Source: Kiloniellales bacterium (GTDB lineage: Bacteria; Pseudomonadota; Alphaproteobacteria; Kiloniellales; JAKSBE01). Taken from it: a stretch of DNA of 64,000 nucleotides. Both the position numbers and the translations under genes were made by a program. This document shows, in pieces, positions 15,558 to 24,242 of the stretch (positions are counted from its first letter, which is position 1; each line of letters begins with the position of its first letter). The stretch covers positions 1-64,000 of the forward strand of contig JASJBF010000032.1 in NCBI GenBank assembly GCA_030066685.1. The letters are read 5' to 3'. Below the pieces are notes generated by a model. It searched no databases, had not been told where the DNA came from, and saw nothing but the letters and a program-made list of their open reading frames with translations.

Positions 15558-16712
15558 ATGGACGGAGCTCGCAGCCAAAGCATGGCGCTCGCCTTCGGCG
15601 GCCTGATCGCGCTGGCCGCGGCCATGGGCATCGGGCGCTTCGTCTACACGCCGATCCTGCCCTTCATGGAGCAGGCCCTGGGCCTCAGCAAAGCCGAGGC
15701 CGGGATCGTCGCCTCGGCGAATTTCCTGGGCTACCTGCTGGGCGCCCTGGGCGCGGCGGCGGGGCGCCTGCCAGGAGGGCGGCGGCTCTGGTTCCTGGCC
15801 GCCTTGGGCGTCAGCGCCGCCACCACTGCCGCCATGGGCCTGGCCGGCGCGGTGCCTGCCTTTCTCGCCCTGCGCTTCCTCGGCGGGGTGGCCAGCGCCT
15901 TCGTGCTGGTCTTCGGCTCCGCCCTGGTCCTCGACCGCTTGGCCCGGGCCGGGCGGCCCGGCCTGTCGTCCCTGCACTTCGCCGGGGTCGGCAGCGGCAT
16001 CGCCGTCTCGGCCGGCCTGGTCTGGGGCCTTGGTGCCGCCGGCGCCGACTGGCGAGCGCTCTGGCTGGCCAGCGGCGCGCTATCGCTGCTCGCGCTGCTG
16101 GCCGCGCGGGCGCTGGTGCCGAGCGAGACAGAGCCGGCCGCAGCGCCGGCGGGCGACGGCGCGACCGCGGGCCGCGATCGCCGCCTGCTCGCCCTGACCC
16201 TGGCCTACGGGCTTTTCGGCTTCGGCTACGTGATCACCGCGACCTTCATCTCGACCCTGGTGCGGGGCACCCCGGAGATTGCCGCCCTGGAGGGCCTGGT
16301 CTGGCTGGTCGTCGGCCTGGCGGCGGTGCCCTCTGTGGCCTTCTGGGCCTGGCTCGGACGCCGCTGGGGCAACGACCGCAGCTTCGCCATCGCCTGCCTG
16401 GTCGAAGGCTTCGGGGTCGCGCTCTCCGTGCTGGTAAGCGGCGCGGTCGCCATCGTCGTTGCGGCCGCCCTGCTGGGCGGCACCTTCATGGGCATCACCG
16501 CCCTCGGCCTGATCAACGCCCGGGCGCTGTCCCGGGGCGACCCGCGCCGCAGCATCGCGATGATGACCGCCGCCTTCGGCCTCGGCCAGATGATCGGCCC
16601 CAGCTTCGCCGGCTACGCCTACCGCTTCGGCGAGAGCTTCCTGCTGCCCTCTTTGGTCGCCGCCGGCGCCCTGGTCGCCGCCGCCGCGCTGACCCCCAGG
16701 TTGCGGACCTAG
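15558..16712 (+). CDS. MFS transporter, YbfB/YjiJ type
   Basis: I use the ATG at 15558 (384 aa). An upstream TTG at 15477 adds 27 residues that do not look like a membrane protein start. Twelve hydrophobic segments can be counted. The opening MALAFGGLIALAAAMGIGRF, followed by VYTPILPFM, is the signature of the YbfB/YjiJ group. The inter-half loop is at about 195-215. The family is mostly uncharacterised; some members are linked to aromatic or drug export. Convergent with the racemase-like gene, only 19 bp away. Confidence 0.85.
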   Translation: MDGARSQSMALAFGGLIALAAAMGIGRFVYTPILPFMEQALGLSKAEAGIVASANFLGYLLGALGAAAGRLPGGRRLWFLAALGVSAATTAAMGLAGAVPAFLALRFLGGVASAFVLVFGSALVLDRLARAGRPGLSSLHFAGVGSGIAVSAGLVWGLGAAGADWRALWLASGALSLLALLAARALVPSETEPAAAPAGDGATAGRDRRLLALTLAYGLFGFGYVITATFISTLVRGTPEIAALEGLVWLVVGLAAVPSVAFWAWLGRRWGNDRSFAIACLVEGFGVALSVLVSGAVAIVVAAALLGGTFMGITALGLINARALSRGDPRRSIAMMTAAFGLGQMIGPSFAGYAYRFGESFLLPSLVAAGALVAAAALTPRLRT

Positions 16713-16731
16713 CCCGCATTTCTCATCGTGG

Positions 16732-17499
16732 TCAGGGCAAAGCGCAACGGAACAGCGATCCGCCGGCGGGCGAAGCGTCCGGCAGGCCGGCGAGGCGCAG
16801 CATGTGCCAGGCCAGGGCCTGGTTGCTGGTGACCACCGGCTTGTCCAGGCGCGCCTCGGCCTCGGCGATCACCCCGGCCGTGCGAAGGTTGGTACAGGCG
16901 GCGAAGACCGCCTCGCAATCCGGCGCCGCGCCGACCTTGACGATGGCGTCGAGCACCGAGGCCGGCGCGATGCGCGCGACGACGGCTTCCTCGCTCTCCT
17001 CGAAGGAGCCGAAGGCGGCGATCTCCAGGCCGGTGTCTTCCAGGTTTCGGCGCATGGCCGCCGAGACCTCGGCGATATAGGGCGTGACGAAGCCGAGCCG
17101 CCGGATGCCGAGGGCGCGGCAGGCCGCCTTGACCGCGGTCAGGGGGTCGCTGGTCGCAACGCCGGGGCGGACCGAGCGGATCGCCTCTGCAACCGTGGCT
17201 TCCCCGATGACGGTCGCCCCCGACGTGCAGGCATAGCCGATCACGTCGAGGGCCGCGGTCGGCGGCAGCAGACGGGCGGCGGTCGGGATCTCGGCCCGCA
17301 TTGCGGCCAGGCTCTCCGGGGTCACCTCGGCTCCGCTCGGCACCCGGCTGTGATAGAGCACGACTCCTTCGAGATCGACGAGGCCGCGGAACTCCGGCTC
17401 GACCGTCTCGTCCGCCTGCAGGACGATCAGGCCCAGCACCGCTCTCCGGCCGAAGCCCTCGTCGGAGTGGAATGCGAGCTTCAAACTCCGCTCCCCCAT
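16732..17499 (-). CDS. Asp/Glu racemase superfamily protein (maleate isomerase/EutA-like)
   Basis: 255 residues. Two-domain racemase fold with the two catalytic cysteines in family positions: IGYACTSGATVIG (about residue 90) and VFAACTNLRTAGVI (about residue 203). The N-terminal start and the SRVPSGAEVTPESL segment match maleate cis-trans isomerase/arylmalonate decarboxylase-type members. It begins 3 bp after the M24 gene. Such a pairing is known in ectoine degradation clusters (EutA beside EutD/DoeA), but nothing else of that pathway is here, so I treat the substrate as unknown. Confidence 0.8.
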   Translation of the reverse strand: MGERSLKLAFHSDEGFGRRAVLGLIVLQADETVEPEFRGLVDLEGVVLYHSRVPSGAEVTPESLAAMRAEIPTAARLLPPTAALDVIGYACTSGATVIGEATVAEAIRSVRPGVATSDPLTAVKAACRALGIRRLGFVTPYIAEVSAAMRRNLEDTGLEIAAFGSFEESEEAVVARIAPASVLDAIVKVGAAPDCEAVFAACTNLRTAGVIAEAEARLDKPVVTSNQALAWHMLRLAGLPDASPAGGSLFRCALP

Positions 17500-17502
17500 C
17501 GC

Positions 17503-18687
17503 CTATCCGATGACGGGCAGCTCGGGCGGCGCCCGCCGGGTCAGGAGCTCCGGCCCCGACTCCCGGATCACGATGTTCTCCTCGTGCACCATGACGCGCC
17601 CGGGCGCGAAGTTCATCCCGGGCTCCAGGGTCAGCACCATCCCTGGCTCCAGCCGCGTGTCATCCCAGGCCGTGTGCGAGGGCCACTCGGTGAGCTGGCT
17701 GCCCAGGCCATGGCCCAGGCGGCCGACGTCGTTGCCCAGCGCGCCGCCCGCCTCGAGGACCGCCTGCATGGCATGGAAGAGGTCGGCGCAGGTCGCGCCC
17801 GGCCGCGCCGCCGCCAGGCCCGCCTCGGTGGCGCGATGGGCGACGTCGTAGGCGCGACGCGCTTCGTCATCGACCTGTCCGAAGGCGAAGTTGCGATCGA
17901 AGTCACAGAAGTAGCCGTCGTAGACCGAGCCGGTGTCGAGGATAAGCACGTCGCCGCCGGCCAGCGCGCGTTCCGAGGGCGGCGAGATGATGTCGCCGTA
18001 GCCCCCGGGCCCGGCGCCGCCGACCAGATAGGGCACGTCGTCGACGCCGCGGCGCAGGCATTCGATCTTGAAGGCGCGGAAGGCCTCGATCTCGCTCTGG
18101 CCTTCGGAGACCAGCCGCGGCGCGGCGGCAAAGGCCTCGGAGACCCGGGCACAGACGTAGGCGATCTTGGCGATCTCCCGCTCCGACTTGACCCGGCGCA
18201 GGCGCCGCAGGATCGCCGTCGCGTCGGCGAACTCGGCCGCCGGCAGCGCCTGGCGCAGGCGCTCGAAGTCGGCCAGCGGCATGCGCAGGTGGGTTTCCTG
18301 CGCCATGGCCACGCCGATGCGCCCGCCGGCCCCGGCGAGTTCCGTGAGCGTGGCCGCGAGCAAGGTGACGCCGTCGTCCATGGGGTGCGGCGCCGACCAG
18401 GTGCGGATGTCCTCGACCCAGGTCCGCGCCATGGCCTCCGCGCCGATCTCGGGAATCACCGCGACCGGCTTGCCCCGCAAGGGCACGACCAGGAACCAGG
18501 GCCGGGTCGGACTCTGCCAGAACTGGGTCAGGAAGCCGGAGAAGTAGCGGAGCTCGACCTCGGTGGTCAGGAGCAGCGCCGCCAGGCCGTCCCGCGCCAT
18601 CAATGCCCGGGCGCGCTCGAGTCGGCTTTCGAACTCGCTGTCGGGAAAGCCGCGCGGCGGCGGCGTCCCAGCTCTCTCCCCCGGCAC
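17503..18687 (-). CDS. M24 family metallopeptidase-like hydrolase (Xaa-Pro peptidase / DoeA-like)
   Basis: 394 residues, starting with GTG at 18687, which has AGGAGG 7 nt upstream. The N-terminal creatinase-type domain is followed from about residue 165 by a pita-bread domain. Its dimetal ligands are visible: Asp in ILDTGSVYDG and CDFDRNFAF, His in GRLGHGLGSQ, Glu in LTLEPGMNF and Glu in VMVHEENIVI. Members cleave Xaa-Pro peptides or small amides such as creatine and ectoine. Translational coupling to the racemase-like gene argues for a small-molecule amidohydrolase role over a general peptidase; that is inference. Confidence 0.85.
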   Translation of the reverse strand: MPGERAGTPPPRGFPDSEFESRLERARALMARDGLAALLLTTEVELRYFSGFLTQFWQSPTRPWFLVVPLRGKPVAVIPEIGAEAMARTWVEDIRTWSAPHPMDDGVTLLAATLTELAGAGGRIGVAMAQETHLRMPLADFERLRQALPAAEFADATAILRRLRRVKSEREIAKIAYVCARVSEAFAAAPRLVSEGQSEIEAFRAFKIECLRRGVDDVPYLVGGAGPGGYGDIISPPSERALAGGDVLILDTGSVYDGYFCDFDRNFAFGQVDDEARRAYDVAHRATEAGLAAARPGATCADLFHAMQAVLEAGGALGNDVGRLGHGLGSQLTEWPSHTAWDDTRLEPGMVLTLEPGMNFAPGRVMVHEENIVIRESGPELLTRRAPPELPVIG

Positions 18688-18809
18688 GGCGCGCCTCCTG
18701 CCTTCGGATTACGGGGGGCGGGCGCCCGCCCTCCGGCATTGCGTGGTTCAGAGTGGCACGTCCGGACCCGCGTGCAAACGCTCCAAAGGCGGCACGCGCC
18801 CGGCGAGCG

Positions 18810-19679
18810 TCAGTCGATCACGACCAGGGTTCGGACCTCGATGCTCTCGCGCGGTGCCGCAGCCTCCGGCGTGGTCGGGTCCTCGAAGGCGGAGTGCGGG
18901 GTGAAGCGCGCGCGACCGTCGTCGAGGCTGTCCCAGCCCTTGATCAGCAGCACCTCGTCACGGGTCATCTGCGGCGCGTAGTACCAGCGCTGAGCGGGAT
19001 GATGGGCCAGGTGATAGATCTCGCCGACCCGGTCCGGGAAGACCTGGTCGGTGGCGATCAGGTCGTCGGGACGCACGCTGTCGGCGTCGGCCAGGGCCAA
19101 GGGGGACCGCTCGACCGGGCCACGGATCGGCCGCCAGACGTTGACCTGGACGATCCGGGCGCCGGCGGCGGCGAGGCGGTCCGCCTCGGCCTCGCCGAGC
19201 AGGTCCTGGACCCGCTGCGGGCCGCTCTTGACCGTGTAGTCGACATGGACCTTGGTCGCCGGGCCGCGCAACCCGTCCGGATTGGGCGCGCCGGCGCCGC
19301 CGTCGGAGCGCCGGGTCACGTCGAAGACCACCACGCGGCTGGCGCCGAGCTCCCGGCGCAGCAGCGCCTCGATCTCCGGGATGTATGACTTTTCGACCGC
19401 TTCGTCGTCATAGAGGTCCGCGACTCCGGTCTCGTGGCGGCGCAGCACGAAGCCCTCGTGGTCGAGCGACAGGCTTTCGGCGAGGCCGCGCAGGTCATGG
19501 ATGGCGACCTGGTGCGCCTCGGTCTCGAAGAAGACCTTCGGCGCGCCGCCGGTCAGCGCGGAGCTGTGGAAGGACGGCTTCTCGGCCTGGCGGCGAATGA
19601 ACGTCAGCGCTGCGCGGATCGGCGCGACGGACAGCGGTGCGCTCTTCGACGTCTGCGCGAGGGAGACGGTCTGGTTCAT
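18810..19679 (-). CDS. CmcJ/NvfI family oxidoreductase-like protein
   Basis: 289 residues from the ATG at 19679. Residues about 140-285 have the family pattern: VHVDYT, then VNVWRPI, PLALADADSV, HHPAQRWYYAPQM, KGWDS, TPHSAFEDP and RESIEVRTLVV. The HxD and a later His are candidates for an Fe(II) facial triad. CmcJ acts with CmcI in cephamycin 7-alpha-methoxylation in actinomycetes and NvfI is a fungal dioxygenase. Homologues in Gram-negatives are mostly uncharacterised. It lies downstream of a LysR gene on the same strand across a 121-bp gap carrying a palindrome, so it is a likely target of that regulator. Confidence 0.8.
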   Translation of the reverse strand: MNQTVSLAQTSKSAPLSVAPIRAALTFIRRQAEKPSFHSSALTGGAPKVFFETEAHQVAIHDLRGLAESLSLDHEGFVLRRHETGVADLYDDEAVEKSYIPEIEALLRRELGASRVVVFDVTRRSDGGAGAPNPDGLRGPATKVHVDYTVKSGPQRVQDLLGEAEADRLAAAGARIVQVNVWRPIRGPVERSPLALADADSVRPDDLIATDQVFPDRVGEIYHLAHHPAQRWYYAPQMTRDEVLLIKGWDSLDDGRARFTPHSAFEDPTTPEAAAPRESIEVRTLVVID

Positions 19680-19783
19680 GGCGGGGTCCTCGTTCAGCCC
19701 GGCCGCACGGCGGCCAGCGGTTTGCCTGCCGTCAGAATTGGGCCCGGCGACGGCCGGACGCCACCGACTTCGGCTCAGGGCAA

Positions 19784-19800
19784 CTTGAACGAGATTCAAG
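19784..19800. promoter_or_regulatory. Candidate LysR operator: perfect palindrome CTTGAA-N5-TTCAAG
   Basis: CTTGAA CGAGA TTCAAG lies directly after the LysR stop codon and about 105 bp before the CmcJ-like start. A related, wider pair (CTTGATCGAGA at about 20745 and GATTCAAG at about 20765) lies just upstream of the LysR start itself. Recurrence of the same half sites at the regulator and its neighbour is what an autoregulated LysR protein would need. Confidence 0.45.
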
Positions 19801-20736
19801 CTATGACGGGGCCGCAGGCGCGACCTTGGCGCCCTCGGTCTCCGCCGCCGCCACCTCGGCCAGCCAGCGCGCCAGGCGCCGGGCCGCGGCGGTCGGCGGC
19901 TGCTCCGCCGGCCGGCAGAGATAGTAGCCGGCGCCGGTCGGGTCCGGGCCGCCGAAGGGTGCGATCAGGGTGCCGCGGGCCAACCGGTCGTCGACCAGGG
20001 GGCGCCGGCCCATGGCCAGGCCGTGCCCGCCCTCGGCGACTTGCAGCGCCTGCTCTGCGGCATCGAAGGTGACCGAGCCGGCGAGCGACGGCGGCTCGAG
20101 CCCGTGGGCCCTTGCCCACTCCTCCCACTCGTCCGGGAAGTGGGCGCTGACGATCAGCCGCAGGCCGCGCAGCAGCTCCGCCCTGAGCCTGCCTTCGACC
20201 GGTTCCAGGTAGCCCGGCGCGCAGACCGGCAGGGCCGCCTCCTCGAGCAGGAAGCTGGCCTCGACGCCCGGCCAGCGGCCCCCACCGTGGCGGATCGCCA
20301 GGTCCACCTGGTCGCGCAGGAGGTCGACCACGCGCGTCGTGGGGACCAGCTGCAGGTCGATCTCCGGCTGCTTGCGCTCGAAGTCGCCAAGCCGCGGGAT
20401 CAGCCAGGTCGCGGCCAGGGAAGGCGGCAGAGTCAGGCGCACCACGCTGCGGCCGCTGGCCGGCAGGATGGCCTCGGTCGCCGCCTGTATCTGGCGGATC
20501 GCGGGATCGATCTGCTCGAGGTAGCGGCGGCCGACCTCGGTCAGCTCCGCCCGGGCGCCGGAGCGGTCGAAGAGCGAGGTCCGCAGGTAGTCCTCCAGCT
20601 TGCGGACCTGATGGCTGATCGCCGATTCCGTTATCCCCAGGCTTTCCGCCGCGTCGCGGTAGCGCTCGTGGGTCGCCGCCGCGTGAAAGGCCCGCAGCGC
20701 GGCGAAGGGCGGCAGGGACAGCCTCGGCCTGGACAT
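19801..20736 (-). CDS. LysR family transcriptional regulator (GcvA-like)
   Basis: 311 residues from the ATG at 20736. The winged helix-turn-helix is at about residues 8-65: LPPFAALRAFHAAATHERYR, then SLGITESAISHQVRKLED, the most GcvA-like form of the LysR N-terminus. The effector-binding domain follows (PEIDLQLVPTTRVVDLLRD, then DLAIRHGGGRWPG). It is upstream of the CmcJ-like gene on the same strand and probably controls it and itself. The effector is unknown. Confidence 0.92.
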   Translation of the reverse strand: MSRPRLSLPPFAALRAFHAAATHERYRDAAESLGITESAISHQVRKLEDYLRTSLFDRSGARAELTEVGRRYLEQIDPAIRQIQAATEAILPASGRSVVRLTLPPSLAATWLIPRLGDFERKQPEIDLQLVPTTRVVDLLRDQVDLAIRHGGGRWPGVEASFLLEEAALPVCAPGYLEPVEGRLRAELLRGLRLIVSAHFPDEWEEWARAHGLEPPSLAGSVTFDAAEQALQVAEGGHGLAMGRRPLVDDRLARGTLIAPFGGPDPTGAGYYLCRPAEQPPTAAARRLARWLAEVAAAETEGAKVAPAAPS

Positions 20737-21261
20737 CCGACAAGCTTGATCGAGACGCGAACGGGATTCAAGAGGGTCCGATGACCCCCGCCGAGCCCTC
20801 GGCGGTCGTCGCGCCGGAGCCGGGCAGGACGCGCGCGCCCGGGCGTCTCGCAAAAGGTGCCCCGGCGCGGGCCAGAGGGAACGGCAGCCCGCGCCGGGAA
20901 GTCCCGGTGCGGGTGGCTGGCGGGGACCCGCACCGAGGGAGTACAGGGAAGGCTGCACGCCTACTTGGCGTGAGGCACCGGCATCCGCCGCAGGGCTCGG
21001 CCGATCCTGCGGTCCGCCCCGGTGCATGGCGGGACGTTCTTTGCGGCCGCGCTCGCTTCGCCAAAGGTCGGCCGGAGCTCCGCTCTATGCCGAGCCGGCT
21101 GCGGCGTGGGGCGCCAGCGATCCGCGGCACCCTGCGAATCTGACGCCGAATGAAACACAAAACTTGCCAGGAGATGCCGTCTGGCGCGTCGGGCTGCGGC
21201 GCCGTCGCGCCCTTCTCCGGGCCCAACGCCCCAAGCCGCCGCGTCCGGGCGGGCAGACGAC
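20737..21261. other. 525-bp intergenic region
   Basis: Upstream of the LysR gene and downstream of the TPR gene, both on the minus strand. I see no coding potential that I would defend; the frames on both strands give Arg/Pro/Ala-rich products. The part next to 20737-20775 carries the CTTGAT/GATTCAAG half sites described with the LysR operator. The rest shows nothing recognisable. Confidence 0.4.
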
Positions 21262-22125
21262 CTACCGGCCGCCGCCGTCCCCGGTCAGCAGGGCCTTGAA
21301 CTTCGAGGGCTGGAGCCAGAGCCGGCCGTGGGCGGCCTTGGGGAACTTGATCATGATCGGCTTCAGCAGCCGACGGTCGAGGGCGACGGCCTTGCGGTAG
21401 GCGGCCAGGGCCTCCTCCAGGCGGCCCAGCTCCTGCAGGCAGTAGCCCAGGTCGCTGTGGCCTTGGGGATAGTCCGGCGCCAGCTCGACCGCGCGGCGAC
21501 AGTGGGACAGCGCCTCCTCGAGGCGGCCCTGGGCGCGCAGCACGTTGCCCAGGCCGCTCTCGGCGATCCCGAACGCCGGATCCAGGGCGATGGCCGCGCG
21601 GTAGGCCGCCGCCGCAGCCTCGAGGTCGCCCTGCCCCTGGAGGACGTCGCCAAGGGCGTTCTGCCAGGGCGCCGATGCGGGGCGCAGCTCAAGCGCCCGG
21701 CGGTACTGCGCCGCCGCTTCGTCCCAGCGCGCGAGGTGCCGATAAAGGCCGGCCAGGGCGGCCCGGGCCTCGGCGTCGTCGGGAGTCAGGGCGAGCAGGG
21801 ACGCGTAGGACTCGGCGGCCTCTTCGAGGCGACCCAGGCTCGCCAGGATCGAGGCCTGGTTGCGCCGGTAGACCGCGGTGTCCGGGCGCGCAGTCAGGGC
21901 CTGTGCGATCAGCGGCAGCGCGGCCGCCGACTCGCCCTTCTGGTGCTGGAGAAGCCCTAGGAGATGCAGGACATCGGGCTCCCCCGGCCAACGCAGCAGC
22001 AGCTCGCGGTAGAGCCGCTCGGCACCGGCGAGATCGCCCGCCTGCTGCAGCCGCAGCGCCTGCGCCAGCTCCGGCGGCGCGGCGCCGGCGCCGCCTCGTG
22101 GTGACCGATGTCCCGGCCTGGCGAT
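21262..22125 (-). CDS. TPR-repeat protein with apparent ATC start
   Basis: The frame gives about 287 residues of consecutive tetratricopeptide repeats, for example ALRLQQAGDLAGAERLYREL, SLGRLEEAAESYASLLALTP, ALGDVLQGQGDLEAAAAAYR and ELGRLEEALAAYRKAVALDR. The open frame extends to an in-frame TAG at 22222-22224 without any ATG or TTG; the only GTG (21543) lies deep inside the repeats. The best initiation site is ATC at 22125-22123, preceded by GGGGAGG with 7-nt spacing. So this is either a rare AUC start or a gene with a damaged start codon. TPR proteins are scaffolds; no enzymatic domain is attached. Confidence 0.65.
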   Translation of the reverse strand: MARPGHRSPRGGAGAAPPELAQALRLQQAGDLAGAERLYRELLLRWPGEPDVLHLLGLLQHQKGESAAALPLIAQALTARPDTAVYRRNQASILASLGRLEEAAESYASLLALTPDDAEARAALAGLYRHLARWDEAAAQYRRALELRPASAPWQNALGDVLQGQGDLEAAAAAYRAAIALDPAFGIAESGLGNVLRAQGRLEEALSHCRRAVELAPDYPQGHSDLGYCLQELGRLEEALAAYRKAVALDRRLLKPIMIKFPKAAHGRLWLQPSKFKALLTGDGGGR

Positions 22126-22348
22126 GGTTTGGCCTCCCCGACTCGATGCCCTCAGAAAATCGCCGCCCTGCGCGCAGCGGTCAAGGCGTGGCCCGTTTGC
22201 TGGGACTCCTGCACCTTCACTCTATCCTTGCATCAATGACTTGCCGTACCGGGCGGGGCCAAGCGCGCTTCGGCGACTCCCCAGGCCGATGCTTCCGGAC
22301 GATTCCAGGTCCTTTGGCCTCAACCGGATCGAAGGCTGCCCGGGCCGG

Positions 22349-22390
22349 CTCGGTCACTTTCGCTTAGGACATCGCTTGTACAACCGCAAC
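22349..22390 (+). repeat. Upstream element, copy 1, of the triplicated secreted family
   Basis: CGGTCACTTTCGCTTAGGAC followed by ATCGCTTGTACAACC. The same string recurs before the two paralogues downstream. It ends 105 bp before the start codon of copy 1. It may be a promoter or regulator site carried along with each duplication. Confidence 0.55.
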
Positions 22391-22495
22391 GATAACGCGT
22401 TCGGCTGCCCTGATCCTGCACAGCGCCGCGACGTCGGCGCGATTGAACCAGCCCGGGCCTTCGTCGACGGCCGATGAACCGAATTTGAGGAAAAG

Positions 22496-24103
22496 ATGCC
22501 GGGATATCGTCGCACCTTCCGACCCTTCGTCCCGCTCGGCGTTGCCATCGTGGCATTGCTGACGGCTTCCCCTGGCATGGAGGCGGCGGCGCAGGCCACG
22601 CCCAGCGCCGCGGTCGCAGAGACCTGCAGCTTCCCGAAGCCCTCGGCAAAGGCGACGATCGTGTTCGGCAGAACCGCCCCGACAAGGGCGCTTTCGAGCG
22701 TGGCGCTCGGTTCTCAAGATGACTTGACCTATGTCGCAGACGTGAGAGTCGACAGGGGAACCGGTCCCTTCTACGCGGTCTTGGTCGCCTCGGTGCCCGT
22801 GATTTGGGACGTCGAAGTCGAGGAGGGCGATATCGAACGTCTGGTCGTCATTGGCCCGGGCAAGCGCGGGCCGGTGCGCGCCGGAGTGCGGGGCGTGTCA
22901 CCGAAAATGGTGAGCTTCGTTCCCTTGGAGGCCTGCCAGATCAGCGATGCCGTTCTCTATCGCAGCGAGCGGGACCACGTTCATCGCTTCCTAGAGAGCC
23001 ACCTGGGAAAGCCGCCCGACGACATCGTAAGCTTCGGACGCGATACCAAGGTTATTGTCCTTGGACGTGCCGATTCTTCGACAGCCGGCCGCGCAGCCAG
23101 GATCGAAGCCTTCGATCCGCAGAAAGAGACAGGACAGCGCGAAGCCGGGAAACCGGGTCACGACATCGTCGAACAGCTGAAGGCCGAGATCCGACGATAC
23201 TATCCAGGTGGCATTCGTGAGTTCTCACCCGAAGTCGTCATCGCGCCGGCAGAGGTCGAGCGCTATAGGCCTCTTCCCCACCTGGCAGGCCTCATCCAGC
23301 TCGTGGAAGATGGCGCAATCCGCGCGATATCCCCGGCCGAGGCCCAGGCTTGGCAGGACGGCGCAAGCAGGCCCTATCGGTTCCGGCTCTCCCCCGGTTT
23401 CCGGTACCGCCCTCGCGTTTGGCCACCGAGGTTTGTCGTAACGCGACAGATCCATCTCCCGGCGTACTTGGCCGGCCCCTTTTCGTCGAGCTTTCTGATC
23501 CCCGAGGGGGTTCCGGCGCCGAGTGGCAACCCCAGACACAGCTGCCTCTTCTTCATGGAAGGGTATCGCGTCTTGCCCATGTACTGCGTAGGCGAAGAAC
23601 CGTCCGCCAGGTCTGCCGCTCTGGACCTGAAGCCCGACGAAGCGAAGGCTTGCCGGGTCTTCGAGCTCGACGACGACGAAGAGGTCGCAGCTCTGTCGAT
23701 CTACGGCGGGAAGGACTCGGCGAGCTTCTCCAAGCGAAACAAGAAGGCAGGCGTGGACGTCCTTGTGAAACGGCCGGGCAGGACCGTCCTCGTCGTCAGC
23801 GGCCGTCTGCCGGTCGTCTGGAACATCCGATCCGCGGAAGGCGCTGAGGTCTCGGGAGTCTTGGCGATTGGATACGAGGGCAAGCAGGAGCTGATCGGCT
23901 TGCCGAAGAGCGTCCCCGTCCGTCACCTCTCGAAGAAAGACGTCATTGACGGGCGGCTTTGTTCGCCTGGAGAGTGGCTTCTCAACGCATACGTCGGCGG
24001 GCCCTTCGCGCTGGCCCTGGACGTCTACGTCCAGCGACTGACCGGGCGGCGGATCGACTGGCTCGATGGCACCGAGCGTGCCGAAGCCTTCGTGGTTCCA
24101 TGA
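22496..24103 (+). CDS. Exported cysteine-rich protein of unknown family, tandem copy 1
   Basis: 535 residues. A signal peptide (PFVPLGVAIVALLTASPG, cleavage near AAAQA) sends it out of the cytoplasm. Six cysteines (about 44, 147, 350, 364, 386, 479) are kept in all three copies, so three disulfides are likely. An internal duplication is visible: residues about 66-145 (VLVASVPVIWDVEVEEGD) resemble about 397-468 (VLVVSGRLPVVWNIRSAEGA). A conserved middle block has RYRPRVWPPRFVVTR and SSFLIPEGVP. The C-terminus reads YVQRLTGRRIDWLDG. No catalytic motif or named domain is recognisable. Two paralogues follow directly on the same strand. Confidence 0.75.
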   Translation: MPGYRRTFRPFVPLGVAIVALLTASPGMEAAAQATPSAAVAETCSFPKPSAKATIVFGRTAPTRALSSVALGSQDDLTYVADVRVDRGTGPFYAVLVASVPVIWDVEVEEGDIERLVVIGPGKRGPVRAGVRGVSPKMVSFVPLEACQISDAVLYRSERDHVHRFLESHLGKPPDDIVSFGRDTKVIVLGRADSSTAGRAARIEAFDPQKETGQREAGKPGHDIVEQLKAEIRRYYPGGIREFSPEVVIAPAEVERYRPLPHLAGLIQLVEDGAIRAISPAEAQAWQDGASRPYRFRLSPGFRYRPRVWPPRFVVTRQIHLPAYLAGPFSSSFLIPEGVPAPSGNPRHSCLFFMEGYRVLPMYCVGEEPSARSAALDLKPDEAKACRVFELDDDEEVAALSIYGGKDSASFSKRNKKAGVDVLVKRPGRTVLVVSGRLPVVWNIRSAEGAEVSGVLAIGYEGKQELIGLPKSVPVRHLSKKDVIDGRLCSPGEWLLNAYVGGPFALALDVYVQRLTGRRIDWLDGTERAEAFVVP

Positions 24104-24160
24104 TGACCGGCCTTGGGTTCCCGCTCACGGCGCCAGCGGACTCATCTTCTCGAAGGCCAA

Positions 24161-24204
24161 CTTGGTCCCCTTCGGTTTAGGACAGGCTTTGTACAACCGG
24201 AGCC
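24161..24204 (+). repeat. Upstream element, copy 2
   Basis: TTGGTCCCCTTCGGTTTAGG followed by ACAGGCTTTGTACAACCGG. It corresponds to the elements before copies 1 and 3 and ends 38 bp before the GTG start of copy 2, closer than in the other two. The core GGACA-N4/5-TTGTACAACC is the best-conserved part. Confidence 0.5.
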
Positions 24205-24242
24205 GCCAGACCCTGTGGCGCTTCGTCGAAGTGGAGAAGAAC

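Noticed and set aside
16732-18687. Ectoine degradation locus (eutA-eutD/doeA)
   Set aside because: Only two generic family members are present; doeB, doeC, doeD, ectoine transport genes and the typical regulator are missing, so gene symbols are not justified.
16804-18981. A 725-codon open frame on the plus strand, one of the longest in the window
   Set aside because: It lies antisense to the racemase-like and M24 genes, which have clear motifs. The product is Gly/Arg/Asp-rich without domain; it is a high-GC shadow.
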